Positions 17,219 to 26,700 are shown, counted from the stretch's first letter. The stretch: DNA of 64,000 bases from Fimbriimonadia bacterium (GCA_026129765.1 JAHCHP010000001.1:124001-188000), one strand, 5' to 3'. The notes: generated from the letters alone by a model not told the origin. Translations and numbers: made by a program.

Positions 17219-17620
17219 TACAGACATCTTTTTGGAGATTTTGAAAGGGCAAAACAGTGTCGTGCAAGCGAACGCTCAACACTATCTAAAGCAATTTAAC
17301 AGATATGCAGTGTCTGTCATCACAGTCGCTGAAATCGCGCGAGGAATTTATCGACAAGAGAGAGCATTGGTCACCTTAGACAATATCTTGAGTTCGGTTG
17401 AGGTGATTGTGCAGATACCGAATCAGCAAGCATTGCAGGTCAGATTTTTGCGGAATTAGAACTTCTCGGTAAGACCATTGGATGGGCAGATAGCTTAATC
17501 GCAGGAATCGCCTTGCAGCAAAAGCGTGTTTTGGTCACCGGCAATACCCGTCATTTTGACAGGGTAATTGAGGTGGGGTATCCGCTGGAAATTATGAACT
17601 GGCGAGTTGCCTCTGGTTGA
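17199..17620 (+). pseudogene. VapC-like PIN-domain toxin, frameshifted
   Basis: The first 85 codons read MKSILLDTDIFLEILKGQ with the first PIN-domain acidic residues and VITVAEIARGIYR with the conserved Glu, then stop at 17459. A shift of one frame near 17435-17445 restores AGQIFAELELLGKTIGWADSLIAGIAL and LVTGNTRHFDRV, which carry the remaining conserved acidic residue (WAD), the TxNxxHF motif and the normal C-terminus, ending at 17620. The sequence therefore encodes an intact VapC RNase except for one indel. Either the toxin is dead or the base is a sequencing error. The upstream antitoxin gene is intact. Confidence 0.8.
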
Positions 17621-17837
17621 TTTAGATTTATCAGTAGATGTTCCGTTTTCGCCCTCCAATCTTGGACAGCAACGATTCTACCCCTCCAATTCCAATCCCA
17701 TTCTTCTGACATTCATCAAAAAATAGGTCATATGGCGTATACGCAAGACCTCTCATTCCGAATAAACTTTATGCTGTGATAGTCAGCGCGTTTCTTTGCG
17801 TTGACCCATTAACATAAAAGGAATAGGAGGAACCCTT
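17621..17837. other. Gap between vapC remnant and PEP-CTERM gene
   Basis: No gene. ATAGGAGG sits 9 nt before the next ATG. TGCTGTGATAGTC near 17771 may hold a -10, but it is weak. Confidence 0.3.
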
Positions 17838-18686
17838 ATGCATTACACAACACGATGCGCCGTTTGGCTGTTTGCCCTGTCAGCGGTCGGCGTTTTTCAA
17901 AGCGCGCAAGCGCAAACCATCTTTTCCGGCGCAGGACCGGACGCGGCTTCCATCACAGGGTCGGTCAATAGTTTTCGGAACGCTCTCGGCGCGTTGAACG
18001 CGAATAATCCCGGATTGGGCAACATCAACGGGCGGCGAGAAATCAACTGGGACGCGGTCGGCGATGCTTTTTCTGCGCCGAACCTCTTTCCCGGCAACTT
18101 CCTGAACGCGCCAGTGGCTCCCAGAGCGCGCGGTGCAGAGTTCACCACTCCTGGCAGCGGAATGATGTTGAGCGCGGATGATGACAATCCGACAGCCACG
18201 CCCATGAACTTCGCGAGTGTTAACCCCACTTATGCGGATGAGTTCAAATTCTTTAGTCCGCAAAGGCTGTTCACTGCTATCGACAGCACCATTGTGGATG
18301 TCCACTTCTTTATCGCAGGAACCAGCACCCCTGCTCGCGTAAAGGGATTCGGCTCCATTTTCAGCGATGTCGATCTGGATGACAGCACCTATATGGAGTA
18401 TTACGACGCGCAGGATAACCTGTTGCTGACCGTTCAAGTGCCTGCGCATCAGGGTCAGCAGACCTTCTCCTTTGCAGGCGCGAAATTTGATCAGCGAGTC
18501 ATCTCGCGGGTTCGCATCGTGAGTGGTAACACCGCCTTGGGACCCAACGATGATCCTTCCAACGGCGTGGATGTTGTCGTGATGGACGACTTCATCTACA
18601 GCGAGCCAGTGCCAGAACCGGCGGCAATGACTGCTTTGGCGATGGGGCTGGCGGGTTTAGCGCTTCGTCGTCGGAAACGGGTTTAA
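17838..18686 (+). CDS. Secreted PEP-CTERM sorting-domain protein
   Basis: This 282-residue protein has a signal peptide (AVWLFALSAVGVFQSAQAQ) and a mature beta-rich domain with no family I recognise (FIAGTSTPARVKGFGSIFSDVDLDD). The C-terminus is a PEP-CTERM sorting signal: VPEPAAMTALAMGLAGLALRR followed by RKRV, that is PEP motif, hydrophobic helix and basic tail. Such tails are processed by exosortase, and proteins carrying them go to the cell surface or matrix. No exosortase is in the window. It is the only clear PEP-CTERM protein here, whereas most secreted neighbours use the dockerin-like end. A strong terminator follows. Confidence 0.88.
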   Translation: MHYTTRCAVWLFALSAVGVFQSAQAQTIFSGAGPDAASITGSVNSFRNALGALNANNPGLGNINGRREINWDAVGDAFSAPNLFPGNFLNAPVAPRARGAEFTTPGSGMMLSADDDNPTATPMNFASVNPTYADEFKFFSPQRLFTAIDSTIVDVHFFIAGTSTPARVKGFGSIFSDVDLDDSTYMEYYDAQDNLLLTVQVPAHQGQQTFSFAGAKFDQRVISRVRIVSGNTALGPNDDPSNGVDVVVMDDFIYSEPVPEPAAMTALAMGLAGLALRRRKRV

Positions 18687-18718
18687 CTCTTCAATAGCAG
18701 CACCCCTTGCTCCTACGA

Positions 18719-18753
18719 CCGGTTCAGCGCGCTATCGCTGAACCGGATTTTTT
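18719..18753 (+). terminator. Intrinsic terminator of the PEP-CTERM gene
   Basis: A perfect 11-bp stem CCGGTTCAGCG / CGCTGAACCGG with a 6-nt loop is followed by A and TTTTTT. This is the cleanest canonical terminator in the window. Confidence 0.92.
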
Positions 18754-18822
18754 ATCAATAGAAAATGGCTCCTTCTCTGGGGTGAAAGAGAAGGAGCCTT
18801 GGCAGGGGGTGAGAAAGAAATT

Positions 18823-21057
18823 TCAGCAGCCTGCGCCAAAGTTGAACAGTGCCATCAAGAAGTCGACATCATCGACAATACCGTCGCCATTCAGATCGGC
18901 TGACTGATTCGCGCCCATGTTTCCGAACGCAAAGATAATCGCCAGAAGGTCCTCGTCATTCACGCAGCCATCGTTATTGACGTCGCCGTTCGGCGCGAAA
19001 ATGACTGTGAGAAAAGCATCGCGTCCCGCGCCTGATTTCGCGGATTGGAACGCGCCGGGCGTGGTAGGGAAGTTGGCGGAGTTGGTGCTGCCCGACAGGT
19101 AGATATTTCCAGAGCGATCTACCGCTAAACCAGAGGACTGCAGATCATTGTCGGCGTCGCTGCCACCCAAATAGCTGCCAAAGAGCAGAGCCGATGCGGT
19201 CGGGTTGAACTTGGCGATGAAGGCGTCATTACCGCCTGAGATCGAGGCTTGCAGCGGGTTGCGAGTGGGCAAGTTGTTAGAGGCTGTATAGCCAGCAATA
19301 TAGATGTTACCCATCTCATCTAACGCAATCGCATGTCCGTTTTCATTGCCTCCTCCCCCAAAATAAGTGGAAAATGCCCAGTTAGAGCCATCGGGCAATA
19401 GCTTTGTGAGAAAGGCATCTTGAACGCGCAGAGTAGATTGATAGGCGTTTAGGATCGGGAAGTTGCCGGAAGCCGTTGTGCCGCAGATATAGGCATTGCC
19501 CATCTCATCAACCACAATTCCTGTGCCATAATCGTTGCCTGAACCACCCAAATAGGTGGAGTAAACTAAGTTCCAGTTAGAATCGAACTTGACCACATAA
19601 GCGTCATGTCCGCCGCCATAGAGTGCTTGCGAAGCATTGGATAAGGGAAAATTGTTCGACTGAGTCGAGCCCGTGATGTAGACGCTGCCCGCGGAGTCAA
19701 CGGCGATGGCTCCTCCTAAGCCCCGAATTCCGAACACGAGTTCGTTTGCGCTGCCTCCAAAGTAAGTCGAGTAGAGAATCGCGTTGCCCTGCGACGACAG
19801 CTTCGTGATAAAGGCGTCGTAGGCAGTGCCGTTGCGCGCGCTTTGATAGGCGTTGAGCGACACGGGAAAATCGGTAGAGGAGACATAGCCTGTAACATAA
19901 GCTTGTCCCATGCTATCGACAGCGATTCCAACGGCGGTGTCGGTGCTGGTACTGCCACCCAGTGGAGTCGCATAGATCAAGTTTCGTCCGTCCGCGCTGA
20001 ATTTCGCGACGAACGCATCTTGAAAGCCCCTGAATGGCTGTGCGCTGTTGGCAACCGGCAGATCAAAGAACGAGGTTGTGGAGCCGCATACATAAGTGTT
20101 GCCGTTTGAATCGACCGTTGCGCAGAAGGCGTAATCGTCGCCCGAACCGCCGTAGTAGGTCCCGAAAATTCGAGTTCCGTCCGGCGCAAATTTCGCCACA
20201 AAGACATCTAATCCCGCATTGCGCGTAGTTCGGTAGGCTTCCGGGCTGACTGGAAAATTAGCGGAGGCGGTCGTGCCAGCGATGATCCGGTTCCCTTGAG
20301 CGTCTACGGCGATACTCACATAATCTTCATTGGCGGAACCGCCCATAAAGGTCGAGTAGACCAGAATAGGGTCGATAATCAGAGGGCGTTTTTTGTCGTA
20401 CGCGCCCACCTGAAACCCGACACGGTTCCCTTTGGTCAGAGTGAAACGCGCCGGAACTGCGCGCTGTTTGCCATTCACCCATTGATAGGCGATGGGCTTT
20501 TGAAAAGTGACGTCGCCTCCAGCGGCGCGGGTTTGCAGGTTGCCCTGTTTATCCAATCTCACGGGCTGCTTCTTACAGGGGTTGCTGAATTTTAGCGCGA
20601 TCTTGCGCGGGTCAGCGCCCGGGGCAATGATAAAGTCATACTCCAGTTGTCCTTCCCGGCTATAATAGAGAATATCTATTCCAGGATAGACGCGCTCATA
20701 CTTCACCTGCTTGAAGGTAGGAATGTCATTGTGCCAGTTCTCCCGGTTCGCACCTTGAAAGTAGTTGACTTTGCCAGGCAAGGGCTGCGCGCCCATCACG
20801 CGGGGATTCGGGTTCGAACCCAACAAGCGCATGCGCAGGGTGGAATGTTCTTCTCGGTCAGCTTCAAAACGGAACACTGCTTCAGTTTTGGTCAAAAACA
20901 GCGTGTAGTGGTTGCCTCGCGTCAGGTAGAGCGCGTCAGGCGCGGTTTGTCCTTGGTTGGGTTCGAACGCCAAATCTTGAGGCGTGTCAGCAAAGCCGCT
21001 GACAAAACTGAGACTCAGCGCTTGAGCGATCATCATCGATACAATCAGTTTTTTCAT
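18823..21057 (-). CDS. Secreted SBBP beta-propeller protein with C-terminal dockerin-like module
   Basis: From the ATG at 21057 (AAGGAG 9 nt upstream) the protein has 744 residues. After the signal peptide (KLIVSMMIAQALSLSFVSG) comes an N-terminal domain found before SBBP repeats (LAFEPNQGQT, YERVYPGIDILYY). Eight or more SBBP-type propeller repeats follow, each with YSTYFGGSANE, AVDSAGSVYITGSTQSNNFP and DAFITKLS-like segments. The last 55 residues are a dockerin-like pair of DxNxDG calcium loops (GDVNNDGCVNDEDLLAIIFAFG and ADLNGDGIVDDVDFLMALF) ending NFGAGC. The role is probably a surface-exposed structural or adhesive protein. The long internal repeats explain the low DNA complexity of the region. 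Confidence 0.9.
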   Translation of the reverse strand: MKKLIVSMMIAQALSLSFVSGFADTPQDLAFEPNQGQTAPDALYLTRGNHYTLFLTKTEAVFRFEADREEHSTLRMRLLGSNPNPRVMGAQPLPGKVNYFQGANRENWHNDIPTFKQVKYERVYPGIDILYYSREGQLEYDFIIAPGADPRKIALKFSNPCKKQPVRLDKQGNLQTRAAGGDVTFQKPIAYQWVNGKQRAVPARFTLTKGNRVGFQVGAYDKKRPLIIDPILVYSTFMGGSANEDYVSIAVDAQGNRIIAGTTASANFPVSPEAYRTTRNAGLDVFVAKFAPDGTRIFGTYYGGSGDDYAFCATVDSNGNTYVCGSTTSFFDLPVANSAQPFRGFQDAFVAKFSADGRNLIYATPLGGSTSTDTAVGIAVDSMGQAYVTGYVSSTDFPVSLNAYQSARNGTAYDAFITKLSSQGNAILYSTYFGGSANELVFGIRGLGGAIAVDSAGSVYITGSTQSNNFPLSNASQALYGGGHDAYVVKFDSNWNLVYSTYLGGSGNDYGTGIVVDEMGNAYICGTTASGNFPILNAYQSTLRVQDAFLTKLLPDGSNWAFSTYFGGGGNENGHAIALDEMGNIYIAGYTASNNLPTRNPLQASISGGNDAFIAKFNPTASALLFGSYLGGSDADNDLQSSGLAVDRSGNIYLSGSTNSANFPTTPGAFQSAKSGAGRDAFLTVIFAPNGDVNNDGCVNDEDLLAIIFAFGNMGANQSADLNGDGIVDDVDFLMALFNFGAGC

Positions 21058-21709
21058 GGGTTTATCTCCTTCTTTATTTTCACTGCGCATAGAGTTTGAC
21101 AGCCCCAGTTAAATCGTGAATGACGGAAAGATGAATATCCGATGACAAATGATGAAGGGCTGTCATTTATGCAAACGCGAGAATCCAAGTCTTCCCTTCC
21201 AAAGCAACAGCAGACCCTTCGGCTTCGCTCAGGGGGACATCGCCGTTGTCATGCCAAGCGCAGCCGAGTCCTCTAATTTTAGAAAACAGCGACAAAAAAC
21301 GCCCCCCTTGACAAAAACCCCTTTTCACAAGGTATACTCCTGTCAAATCGTAGTTCGCAGCGCCGTGTTTGAGGCTAACGATGAAGCGATGCTTAGGAAC
21401 ACCCAACCCTGCCCATCTCGGTTGTGAAAGCCACCCCCTTGAGACCTCTTGCTTTGACTTCTTTCCCTCTTCTTGTAAAGACCATTTTGCGAGCAAAGAG
21501 TACCGATGTGGTTGCAGCATCGATTGTGGCGGCACACCGATGAGGGTTTACGAGCGAACCATGGACAGTCAGGGCAGTTGGACGAGCGTGGAGGATTATC
21601 TGCAGGCTGGAAATGCTTTGTAGTTTAGGAAGGTCAGCAATGAGGTAATTGAACTAATTATCACTTATCATTGTTGAAACCTGATAATAGGACAGGGAAA
21701 AATAGAAAC
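21058..21709. repeat. Repeat-rich gap with a candidate promoter
   Basis: Positions 21190-21290 contain CAGACCCTTCGGCTTCGCTC followed by AGGGGGACA, and GTCATGCCAAGCGCAGCCGA, members of the dispersed repeat family. A frame from 21381 to 21623 (80 codons, seven Cys in the first 49) has GAGG 6 nt upstream and a promoter-like pair before it. However its DNA shows decayed repeat pieces (CCTTGAGACCTCTTGC and TTGCGAGCAAAGAGTACC), so it is more likely non-coding. Confidence 0.5.
21308..21338 (+). promoter_or_regulatory. TTGACA ... GGTATACT promoter-like pair
   Basis: TTGACA (21308-21313) and TATACT (21333-21338) are separated by 19 nt. The -35 is perfect but the spacing is 2 nt too long. It precedes only the doubtful Cys-rich frame at 21381. 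Confidence 0.35.
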
Positions 21710-21883
21710 ATGGATAATACCAAAAAAATTTTGCGTTTCATCTTAGTTTTCATAGTTTTTCTGCTCCAAGCCTGGTGGCTGACGACTCTCCTAATTGTTA
21801 ATGTTGCTGACAAAATCGACTTTTTGATTTCAATATCGAAGTACAACTTAAAAGGCAGAAGTGAACTTGCCCAGATCTTGTGA
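21710..21883 (+). CDS. Small single-pass membrane protein (hypothetical)
   Basis: A 57-residue frame beginning MDNTKKILRFILVFIVF with one hydrophobic helix (about 8-34, with a Trp-Trp pair) and a charged C-terminal tail (SKYNLKGRSELAQIL). An N-terminal Lys pair would keep the start inside the cell. The upstream GATAATAGG could be a -10; ACAGGGA is a weak ribosome site. A hairpin at 21931 follows. I know no family. The AT-rich base composition differs from the neighbours, which argues for recent acquisition or for a non-gene. Confidence 0.4.
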   Translation: MDNTKKILRFILVFIVFLLQAWWLTTLLIVNVADKIDFLISISKYNLKGRSELAQIL

Positions 21884-21930
21884 ACGGTGGGTTGAGTAGG
21901 GACGGTTTCAAGAAAGCGTTGTCGGATTAG

Positions 21931-21964
21931 ACCCTCTGTTTGCGTTCTTCTGCAAGCAGAGGGT
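21931..21964 (+). terminator. Palindromic hairpin after the small membrane protein frame
   Basis: Stem ACCCTCTG with TTGC, opposite GCAAG and CAGAGGGT, loop about 8 nt, followed by GATTTCCC. It has the same TTGC/GCAA inner core as the other REP-like palindromes of this window and lacks a T-tract. Confidence 0.45.
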
Positions 21965-22084
21965 GATTTCCCACGAACGCATGCTCACCGCGTAAATCTG
22001 ATATGGACGAGCCGCCGCTGGGCGACTTTACCGTTCATCGTCACGAATCTGTTCGCATAGAATAAAGGCGGTTAAGCGGACCGC

Positions 22085-22747
22085 TCAAAGACCAGACGAA
22101 CCAATTAACAGCATAATCTCTTTTTCGCGGTTTTCCCAATCAACGTGCCGTGATTGCACATCCAGTGTGAAGCCCATGCTTAGGAGGCGGTCGGCAAACT
22201 GCCAACCTGCGTCACGCCAAGGATCAGACAAAATGAAACTGCCGTCGGGAGCAAGCGCTCTTTCCAGAACATTCAACAGCGCGTCGTGCAGGCGGACATC
22301 GTACAACAGGTCGGCTCCGAGAATCACTTCATAGCGGGTCATATGGTCCCAAGCGCGCCAATCCATCAAAAACTGGGGGAAGGGTTCCTCTTGATTCAAC
22401 TTTGCGTTCGATGCGGCTAACTGCAAAGCGAGCGGGTCATAATCGGTCTGCGTGATCTGCGCCCCTAATGCTCGAGCAACAAGGCTGACCAACCCTAAGC
22501 CTGTTCCTAACTCCAACACATGTTTGCCGCGTACCTGGCTTTGATTCTCGATCAACCATTCGCTCAGCCCAATCGCCGATTCCCATAACACCGCCCAATA
22601 GGGGATGTCGTCTCCCTCGGACAACGCTTGCAGAAGCGCGTCCAAATCCTCGACTGCCCACAAATCATAACCCAGCTTTGCAGCCGGGAAGGGAACATGT
22701 AAACGAACGGTTGGAAAAGGCAGTGGGGGTGGGGCAGGATCGCTCAT
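22085..22747 (-). CDS. Methyltransferase of the METTL21/protein N-methyltransferase type
   Basis: The 220-residue Rossmann-fold methyltransferase has PYWAVLWESAIGLSEWL before motif I (VLELGTGLGLVSLVARALG), then TDYDPLALQLAASNAKLN and a post-motif VILGADLLYDV. The conserved GADLLYD and the preceding W-x-SA-x-LA-like region are typical of the METTL21/Nnt1-like group (PF10294). Members of that group methylate proteins, but bacterial substrates are mostly unknown. It is the last gene of a three-gene minus-strand unit, 15 bp downstream of glcD. Confidence 0.85.
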   Translation of the reverse strand: MSDPAPPPLPFPTVRLHVPFPAAKLGYDLWAVEDLDALLQALSEGDDIPYWAVLWESAIGLSEWLIENQSQVRGKHVLELGTGLGLVSLVARALGAQITQTDYDPLALQLAASNAKLNQEEPFPQFLMDWRAWDHMTRYEVILGADLLYDVRLHDALLNVLERALAPDGSFILSDPWRDAGWQFADRLLSMGFTLDVQSRHVDWENREKEIMLLIGSSGL

Positions 22748-22762
22748 CGGCAGGGGCAGTTT

Positions 22763-24190
22763 TCACAGACCAAACGCGGGCTTGCGCAGGGCATACTTCG
22801 TCTCATAGCAATAGCGCGTATCGGGAAAAATCTTTTCGGGATTGCAGCGGTCGTCTGGGTTGAAAGCATTCTTTAGCATGCGCATCGTTTCCAAATCTGC
22901 GCTGCTGAACATCGCGTTCATCAACCCGCATTTCTCGGTGCCGATGCCATGCTCACCGGAAAGGCTGCCGCCTTCGCGCAAACAGAGCGCAAGAATCTCA
23001 TCGCCCGCTTTCGCGACCCTTTCCACCTCGTCCGGGTTAGAGTCATCAAACAGCAGCACCGGATGCAGGTTACCGTCGCCCGCATGAAACACATTCGCCA
23101 ACCTTAAGCCGTAGTTGTGGGCAATCTCTCCCGCTTCTCGAAGCACATGCGACAATCGGGCGCGGGGAATCACGCCATCCTGCGTAACACAAGAGGGCGC
23201 GAGCCGCCCCAACGCGCCAATCGCTTTTTTGCGCGCAGCCCACAACTTGGCGCGCTCCAGCGGGTCGCGGGCAATGCGCGTTTCGCGGGCATGGTTCGAA
23301 TGGCAAATCTCAATGGCTTGCGCCTGCAGGCGGTCCAAACCGGCTTCCACTCCATCCAACTCAATCAAAAGAACCGCCTCCGCATCGAGCGGAAACCCAT
23401 ACCCAAACGCCGCTTCGACCGCTTCCAACACCAGTTTATCCATCAGTTCTAAGGCGGCAGGCACGATCCCCGCCGCGATCAACTGGGATACCGAGCGGGT
23501 CGCGTCATCCAGTGTCTCAAAGATTGCCAGAAGCGTGCGATAGGCGGCGGGCAAAGGCGTGAGACGCGCCACTACCTCGGTCACAATGCCTAACGTGCCT
23601 TCGCTGCCCACCACAACTCCCACCAAGTCACAACCGCCAGGATCCTCCACTTCATCCCCTAACTCCACGATCTCGCCGTCCGGCAGGACCATGGTTAAGC
23701 CCGTAATGTGGTTTACTGTGACGCCATATTTCAGCGTGTGCGGTCCGCCCGCGTTCTCCGCGACATTGCCTCCCACCGTGCATGCGCCCTGCGAACTGGG
23801 GTCCGGCGCGTAATGCAAATTAAATGGCTTGGCGGCTTTGCTCAGATGGATGTTCACCGCGCCCGACTGCGCCCGCAAACGACGGTTGCGCGCATCGACC
23901 GACAGAATACGGTTCATGCGAGTGGTCGCGATCAATATACCGCCATTCACCGCCAACGAGCCGCCCGAAAGCCCAGTGCCTGCGCCGCGGGGAATGACGG
24001 GTAAATCGAGTCGGTTCGCCACCTTCACGATCTCCGCGACCTGCGCGGTCTCTTGGGGCAGCGTGACGACCGTTGGCAGCGATTTCTCGATGGTATAGGC
24101 GTCGCAATCGTAGGCGCGGAGTTGAATCGGATCGGTCAGCACCGCATCCGCGCCCACAATCACCGACAATTCCTTTTGCAAGGATTGCAT
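22763..24190 (-). CDS. glcD: FAD-linked oxidase, glycolate/D-lactate dehydrogenase GlcD-like
   Basis: A 475-residue vanillyl-alcohol-oxidase-type flavoprotein. The FAD-binding half has VIPRGAGTGLSGGSLAVNGG and ARLRAQSGAVNIHLSKA. The substrate half has the metal/substrate motifs NVFHAGDGNLHPVLLFD and GGSLSGEHGIGTEKCGLM. This matches GlcD and D-2-hydroxyacid dehydrogenases, which oxidise glycolate or D-lactate to the 2-oxo acid. GlcE and the iron-sulfur subunit GlcF are missing next door; an isomerase lies upstream and a methyltransferase downstream. Substrate among 2-hydroxyacids is not decided by the sequence. Length is normal. Confidence 0.92.
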   Translation of the reverse strand: MQSLQKELSVIVGADAVLTDPIQLRAYDCDAYTIEKSLPTVVTLPQETAQVAEIVKVANRLDLPVIPRGAGTGLSGGSLAVNGGILIATTRMNRILSVDARNRRLRAQSGAVNIHLSKAAKPFNLHYAPDPSSQGACTVGGNVAENAGGPHTLKYGVTVNHITGLTMVLPDGEIVELGDEVEDPGGCDLVGVVVGSEGTLGIVTEVVARLTPLPAAYRTLLAIFETLDDATRSVSQLIAAGIVPAALELMDKLVLEAVEAAFGYGFPLDAEAVLLIELDGVEAGLDRLQAQAIEICHSNHARETRIARDPLERAKLWAARKKAIGALGRLAPSCVTQDGVIPRARLSHVLREAGEIAHNYGLRLANVFHAGDGNLHPVLLFDDSNPDEVERVAKAGDEILALCLREGGSLSGEHGIGTEKCGLMNAMFSSADLETMRMLKNAFNPDDRCNPEKIFPDTRYCYETKYALRKPAFGL

Positions 24191-24193
24191 GAT

Positions 24194-25033
24194 TTAGAAC
24201 TCTGGCGCGATGAACTGGTCAAGATACTTCTTCCCAATCACAAAGCCCTCTTCGCGTCCGACCGCGCTGTCCTCATGCTCAATCGACAGAACACCATTGA
24301 AGCCCACGCGACGCAACGCGCCGATATATTCGCCCCAGCGTACACCCCCCAATCCGGGAATCACGTAGCGCCACCATCCGTCGCCCTGATTGCCGACCCA
24401 AAGCTTGCGTTGCGCCATGATTTCGGTATCTTTCGCATGCGAGTGGAAAATGCGCGAACCAAATATCAAAACGGCATTGATGTAATCGATATCTTGCCAC
24501 AACAGGTGCGAGGGGTCAAAGTTCAGACCAAAGCTGGGATGAGGCACGACTTCAAACAGCCTCTGCCAGTGATCCAACGCCTGGATATTGGTCGCGTACC
24601 AGTTTTCCAGCGCGATCTTCACGTTCTTCTCACCCGCGTACTCTGCCAGCGGTGTAAACACCTCTTTGCAGTCTGTTTCTATCGTTTGCATTTTGCTTTT
24701 GCCAGGAACGGGATGTCCCGCCAGCGTGCAGACGACTCCACCGCCCAACGCGGACGCGATATCGATACCCTTGCGCACCGCGTCGTTGTTGCGTTTGCGT
24801 CGTTCTGGATCGGCGTCGGTGTTGTTGGTATAACAGGCAATAGCGGATAGCTTCACCTGATAGCGGTCGATATAGGTTTTCAGCATATCCAAGTCGGGAT
24901 TATCTAAATCGAGGTGCGGATGACCATAGCCTGCCGCCAACTCCAAGCCGCCAAAGCCATAACGCGATGCGAACTCAAACACTTTTTCTAAAGGTTCATT
25001 GCCAAAAGGCGCGGTTAAAATACCTACGTACAT
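24194..25033 (-). CDS. Sugar phosphate isomerase/epimerase (TIM barrel, AP endonuclease 2 superfamily)
   Basis: A 279-residue TIM-barrel protein starting [19 protein letters not shown]. The metal-ligand positions of the xylose-isomerase-like family are present: Glu in KIALENW, Asp-His in [10 protein letters not shown], His in [10 protein letters not shown] and Glu in GVLSIEHED. Family members interconvert ketose/aldose sugars or inositol derivatives. GGAGGAG lies 5 nt before the ATG. It is the first gene of the unit with glcD (3 bp gap), which suggests a shared role in sugar-acid or 2-hydroxyacid metabolism. The exact substrate is unknown. Confidence 0.9.
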   Translation of the reverse strand: MYVGILTAPFGNEPLEKVFEFASRYGFGGLELAAGYGHPHLDLDNPDLDMLKTYIDRYQVKLSAIACYTNNTDADPERRKRNNDAVRKGIDIASALGGGVVCTLAGHPVPGKSKMQTIETDCKEVFTPLAEYAGEKNVKIALENWYATNIQALDHWQRLFEVVPHPSFGLNFDPSHLLWQDIDYINAVLIFGSRIFHSHAKDTEIMAQRKLWVGNQGDGWWRYVIPGLGGVRWGEYIGALRRVGFNGVLSIEHEDSAVGREEGFVIGKKYLDQFIAPEF

Positions 25034-25090
25034 TCATCTCCTCCAAATATTCTTTTGATTCGGCGCGACTGCCTTCTTTCCTATCTTTTA

Positions 25091-25098
25091 GGTATACT
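25091..25098 (+). promoter_or_regulatory. GGTATACT -10-like element of the FKBP genes
   Basis: GGTATACT lies 21 nt before the ATG at 25120. Unlike the leaderless cases, this short leader includes AGGAGG at 7 nt from the ATG. Confidence 0.55.
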
Positions 25099-25119
25099 TT
25101 TCTCCATAGGAGGCACAAT

Positions 25120-25986
25120 ATGAATCGAACGCTTCACTATTTATGGGCTGTTGGCTTGGTATTCGCGTTAGGCGGAACCTTGCTTGAGGCGGGCGCGCAA
25201 TCGAAAACGAACGATTCGAAGGCGAACGCATCCGCCCAAAATAATCAACCGAAGTGGGTGAAAACCAAATCGGGACTGGAGTATCTGGATCAGAAAGCAG
25301 GCACGGGGGCGATTGCCGAAAAAGGCGACGTGGTGACGGCGCATTATGTAGGCATGCTCACGGATGGAAAGAAGTTCGATAGTTCCCGCGACCGCAAGGA
25401 GCCTTTTAGTTTTACATTGGGCGCGGGTGTAGTGATTGAAGGCTGGGACGAAGGCATCGCCGGCATGCAAGTCGGAGGCAAACGCAAACTGCGTATTCCC
25501 GCCAAACTGGGTTATGGCAGTCAAGGCGTGCCAGGCACGATTCCTCCCAACGCCACTTTGATTTTTGAGGTGGAGTTGATGGATGTGAAAAAGGCGCAGA
25601 AGCCAAAACCCGCAATCAAGGAGGAGAAAATGGAATCGGGTAAGGAAGTGACTACGCCTTCGGGCTTGCGCTATATCGACTTAGTGGAAGGAACCGGCGC
25701 GACCCCCCAGCGAGGCGAAACGGTGGTAGTGCATTACACAGGCACCTTTGAGGACGGCAGAAAGTTTGACAGCTCGGTGGACCGGGGTCAACCGTTCAAG
25801 TTCCCGCTCGGCATGGGGCGCGTGATCAAAGGTTGGGACGAAGGATTGTCCACGATGAAGGTGGGCGGCAAGCGCAAGCTGATTCTCCCGCCGGACCTGG
25901 CTTATGGCGAGCGCGGCGCGGGCAATGTGATACCTCCGAATTCAACGTTGGTGTTCGAGGTGGAACTGTTGGGAATTGAGAAGTGA
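25120..25986 (+). CDS. Secreted tandem FKBP-type peptidyl-prolyl isomerase
   Basis: A 288-residue secreted protein with a signal peptide ([21 protein letters not shown]) and two complete FKBP domains joined by a Lys/Pro/Glu-rich linker. Domain 1 (about 48-155) has [31 protein letters not shown] and [15 protein letters not shown]. Domain 2 (about 180-288) has [31 protein letters not shown] and [16 protein letters not shown]. The catalytic-site aromatic and acidic residues (Tyr, Phe-Asp, Trp, Ile) are present in both, so both should be active in cis-trans proline isomerisation during folding outside the cytoplasm. A third FKBP gene follows directly. Confidence 0.93.
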   Translation: MNRTLHYLWAVGLVFALGGTLLEAGAQSKTNDSKANASAQNNQPKWVKTKSGLEYLDQKAGTGAIAEKGDVVTAHYVGMLTDGKKFDSSRDRKEPFSFTLGAGVVIEGWDEGIAGMQVGGKRKLRIPAKLGYGSQGVPGTIPPNATLIFEVELMDVKKAQKPKPAIKEEKMESGKEVTTPSGLRYIDLVEGTGATPQRGETVVVHYTGTFEDGRKFDSSVDRGQPFKFPLGMGRVIKGWDEGLSTMKVGGKRKLILPPDLAYGERGAGNVIPPNSTLVFEVELLGIEK

Positions 25987-25994
25987 GGGAAGAG

Positions 25995-26537
25995 ATGATA
26001 AAGAAATCATGGATATGGATTCTCGTTGTAAGTTTAGCGGTTGGCTTGTCAGGTTGTATGGGGAAAGAGGAAAGCACAACGATCCCGCCCCCCTCGAGCC
26101 CTGAACCTGTTGCGGAGGAAGCAAAGACATCCCCAACAGAGGAGAAACAAGAGGGTGATAAGAAAGAGGAGACCTCCAAATCGGAGTCAGGGAAAGAGGT
26201 CACGACCGCTTCGGGACTGAAATACATCGATCACAAAGTTGGAACGGGCAAAGAAGCGAAGAACGAAGCGACGGTCAGTGTGCATTATACCGGCACTTTG
26301 GAAGATGGAACGAAGTTCGACAGTTCGCTGGATCGCGGAGAACCTATCGAGTTTCATCTCGGTCATGGGCATGTCATCAAAGGCTGGGATGAAGGTATCA
26401 AAGGAATGAAAGTGGGCGGTAAACGCAAACTGATTATCCCGCCCGATTTGGGCTATGGCGCGTCCGGCACGCCCGGCGGTCCCATTCCGCCCAACGCGAC
26501 CTTGATCTTTGAGGTCGAACTTGTCGATGTAAAATAA
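25995..26537 (+). CDS. FKBP-type peptidyl-prolyl isomerase lipoprotein
   Basis: From ATG 25995 (AGGGA 4-5 nt upstream; an in-frame GTG overlaps the previous stop) the protein has 180 residues. The lipoprotein signal ends in the lipobox LSGC, so Cys should be lipidated. An acidic/Lys-rich linker of about 45 residues follows ([18 protein letters not shown]), then one FKBP domain with [32 protein letters not shown] and [15 protein letters not shown]. It is co-transcribed with the two-domain FKBP and clearly related to its second domain, so it probably arose by local duplication. It should work at the membrane surface as a folding catalyst. Confidence 0.92.
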   Translation: MIKKSWIWILVVSLAVGLSGCMGKEESTTIPPPSSPEPVAEEAKTSPTEEKQEGDKKEETSKSESGKEVTTASGLKYIDHKVGTGKEAKNEATVSVHYTGTLEDGTKFDSSLDRGEPIEFHLGHGHVIKGWDEGIKGMKVGGKRKLIIPPDLGYGASGTPGGPIPPNATLIFEVELVDVK

Positions 26538-26559
26538 GTAGAATTGTCCATGTGTTTTG

Positions 26560-26585
26560 GGTTCCCCTTGCTTGCAGGGGGAACC
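26560..26585. repeat. TTGC-core palindrome
   Basis: GGTTCCCC, TTGCTTGCA, GGGGGAACC: an 8-bp stem 22 nt after the FKBP lipoprotein stop. It may also act as the 3' end of that transcript. No T-tract. Confidence 0.6.
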
Positions 26586-26700
26586 TTAAGAAGGGGGTTT
26601 GCTCTTTAAGTCCTCAATTCCATTCGCGCAAAGTATGTAGGGAAACGCCGAAAAACAACGGCGAAGACGGAGCTTCCTCCTCCAATTGATCTCGGTTTTT

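Noticed and set aside
18823-21057. Regular DNA repeats suggestive of a CRISPR or satellite array
   Set aside because: They are the SBBP protein repeats in one reading frame; spacing and identity are those of propeller blades. The same applies to 34250-34980 (NHL blades).
21381-21623. Cys-rich 80-codon gene with promoter and ribosome site
   Set aside because: Its DNA contains decayed pieces of the dispersed repeats, so the Cys content is probably incidental.
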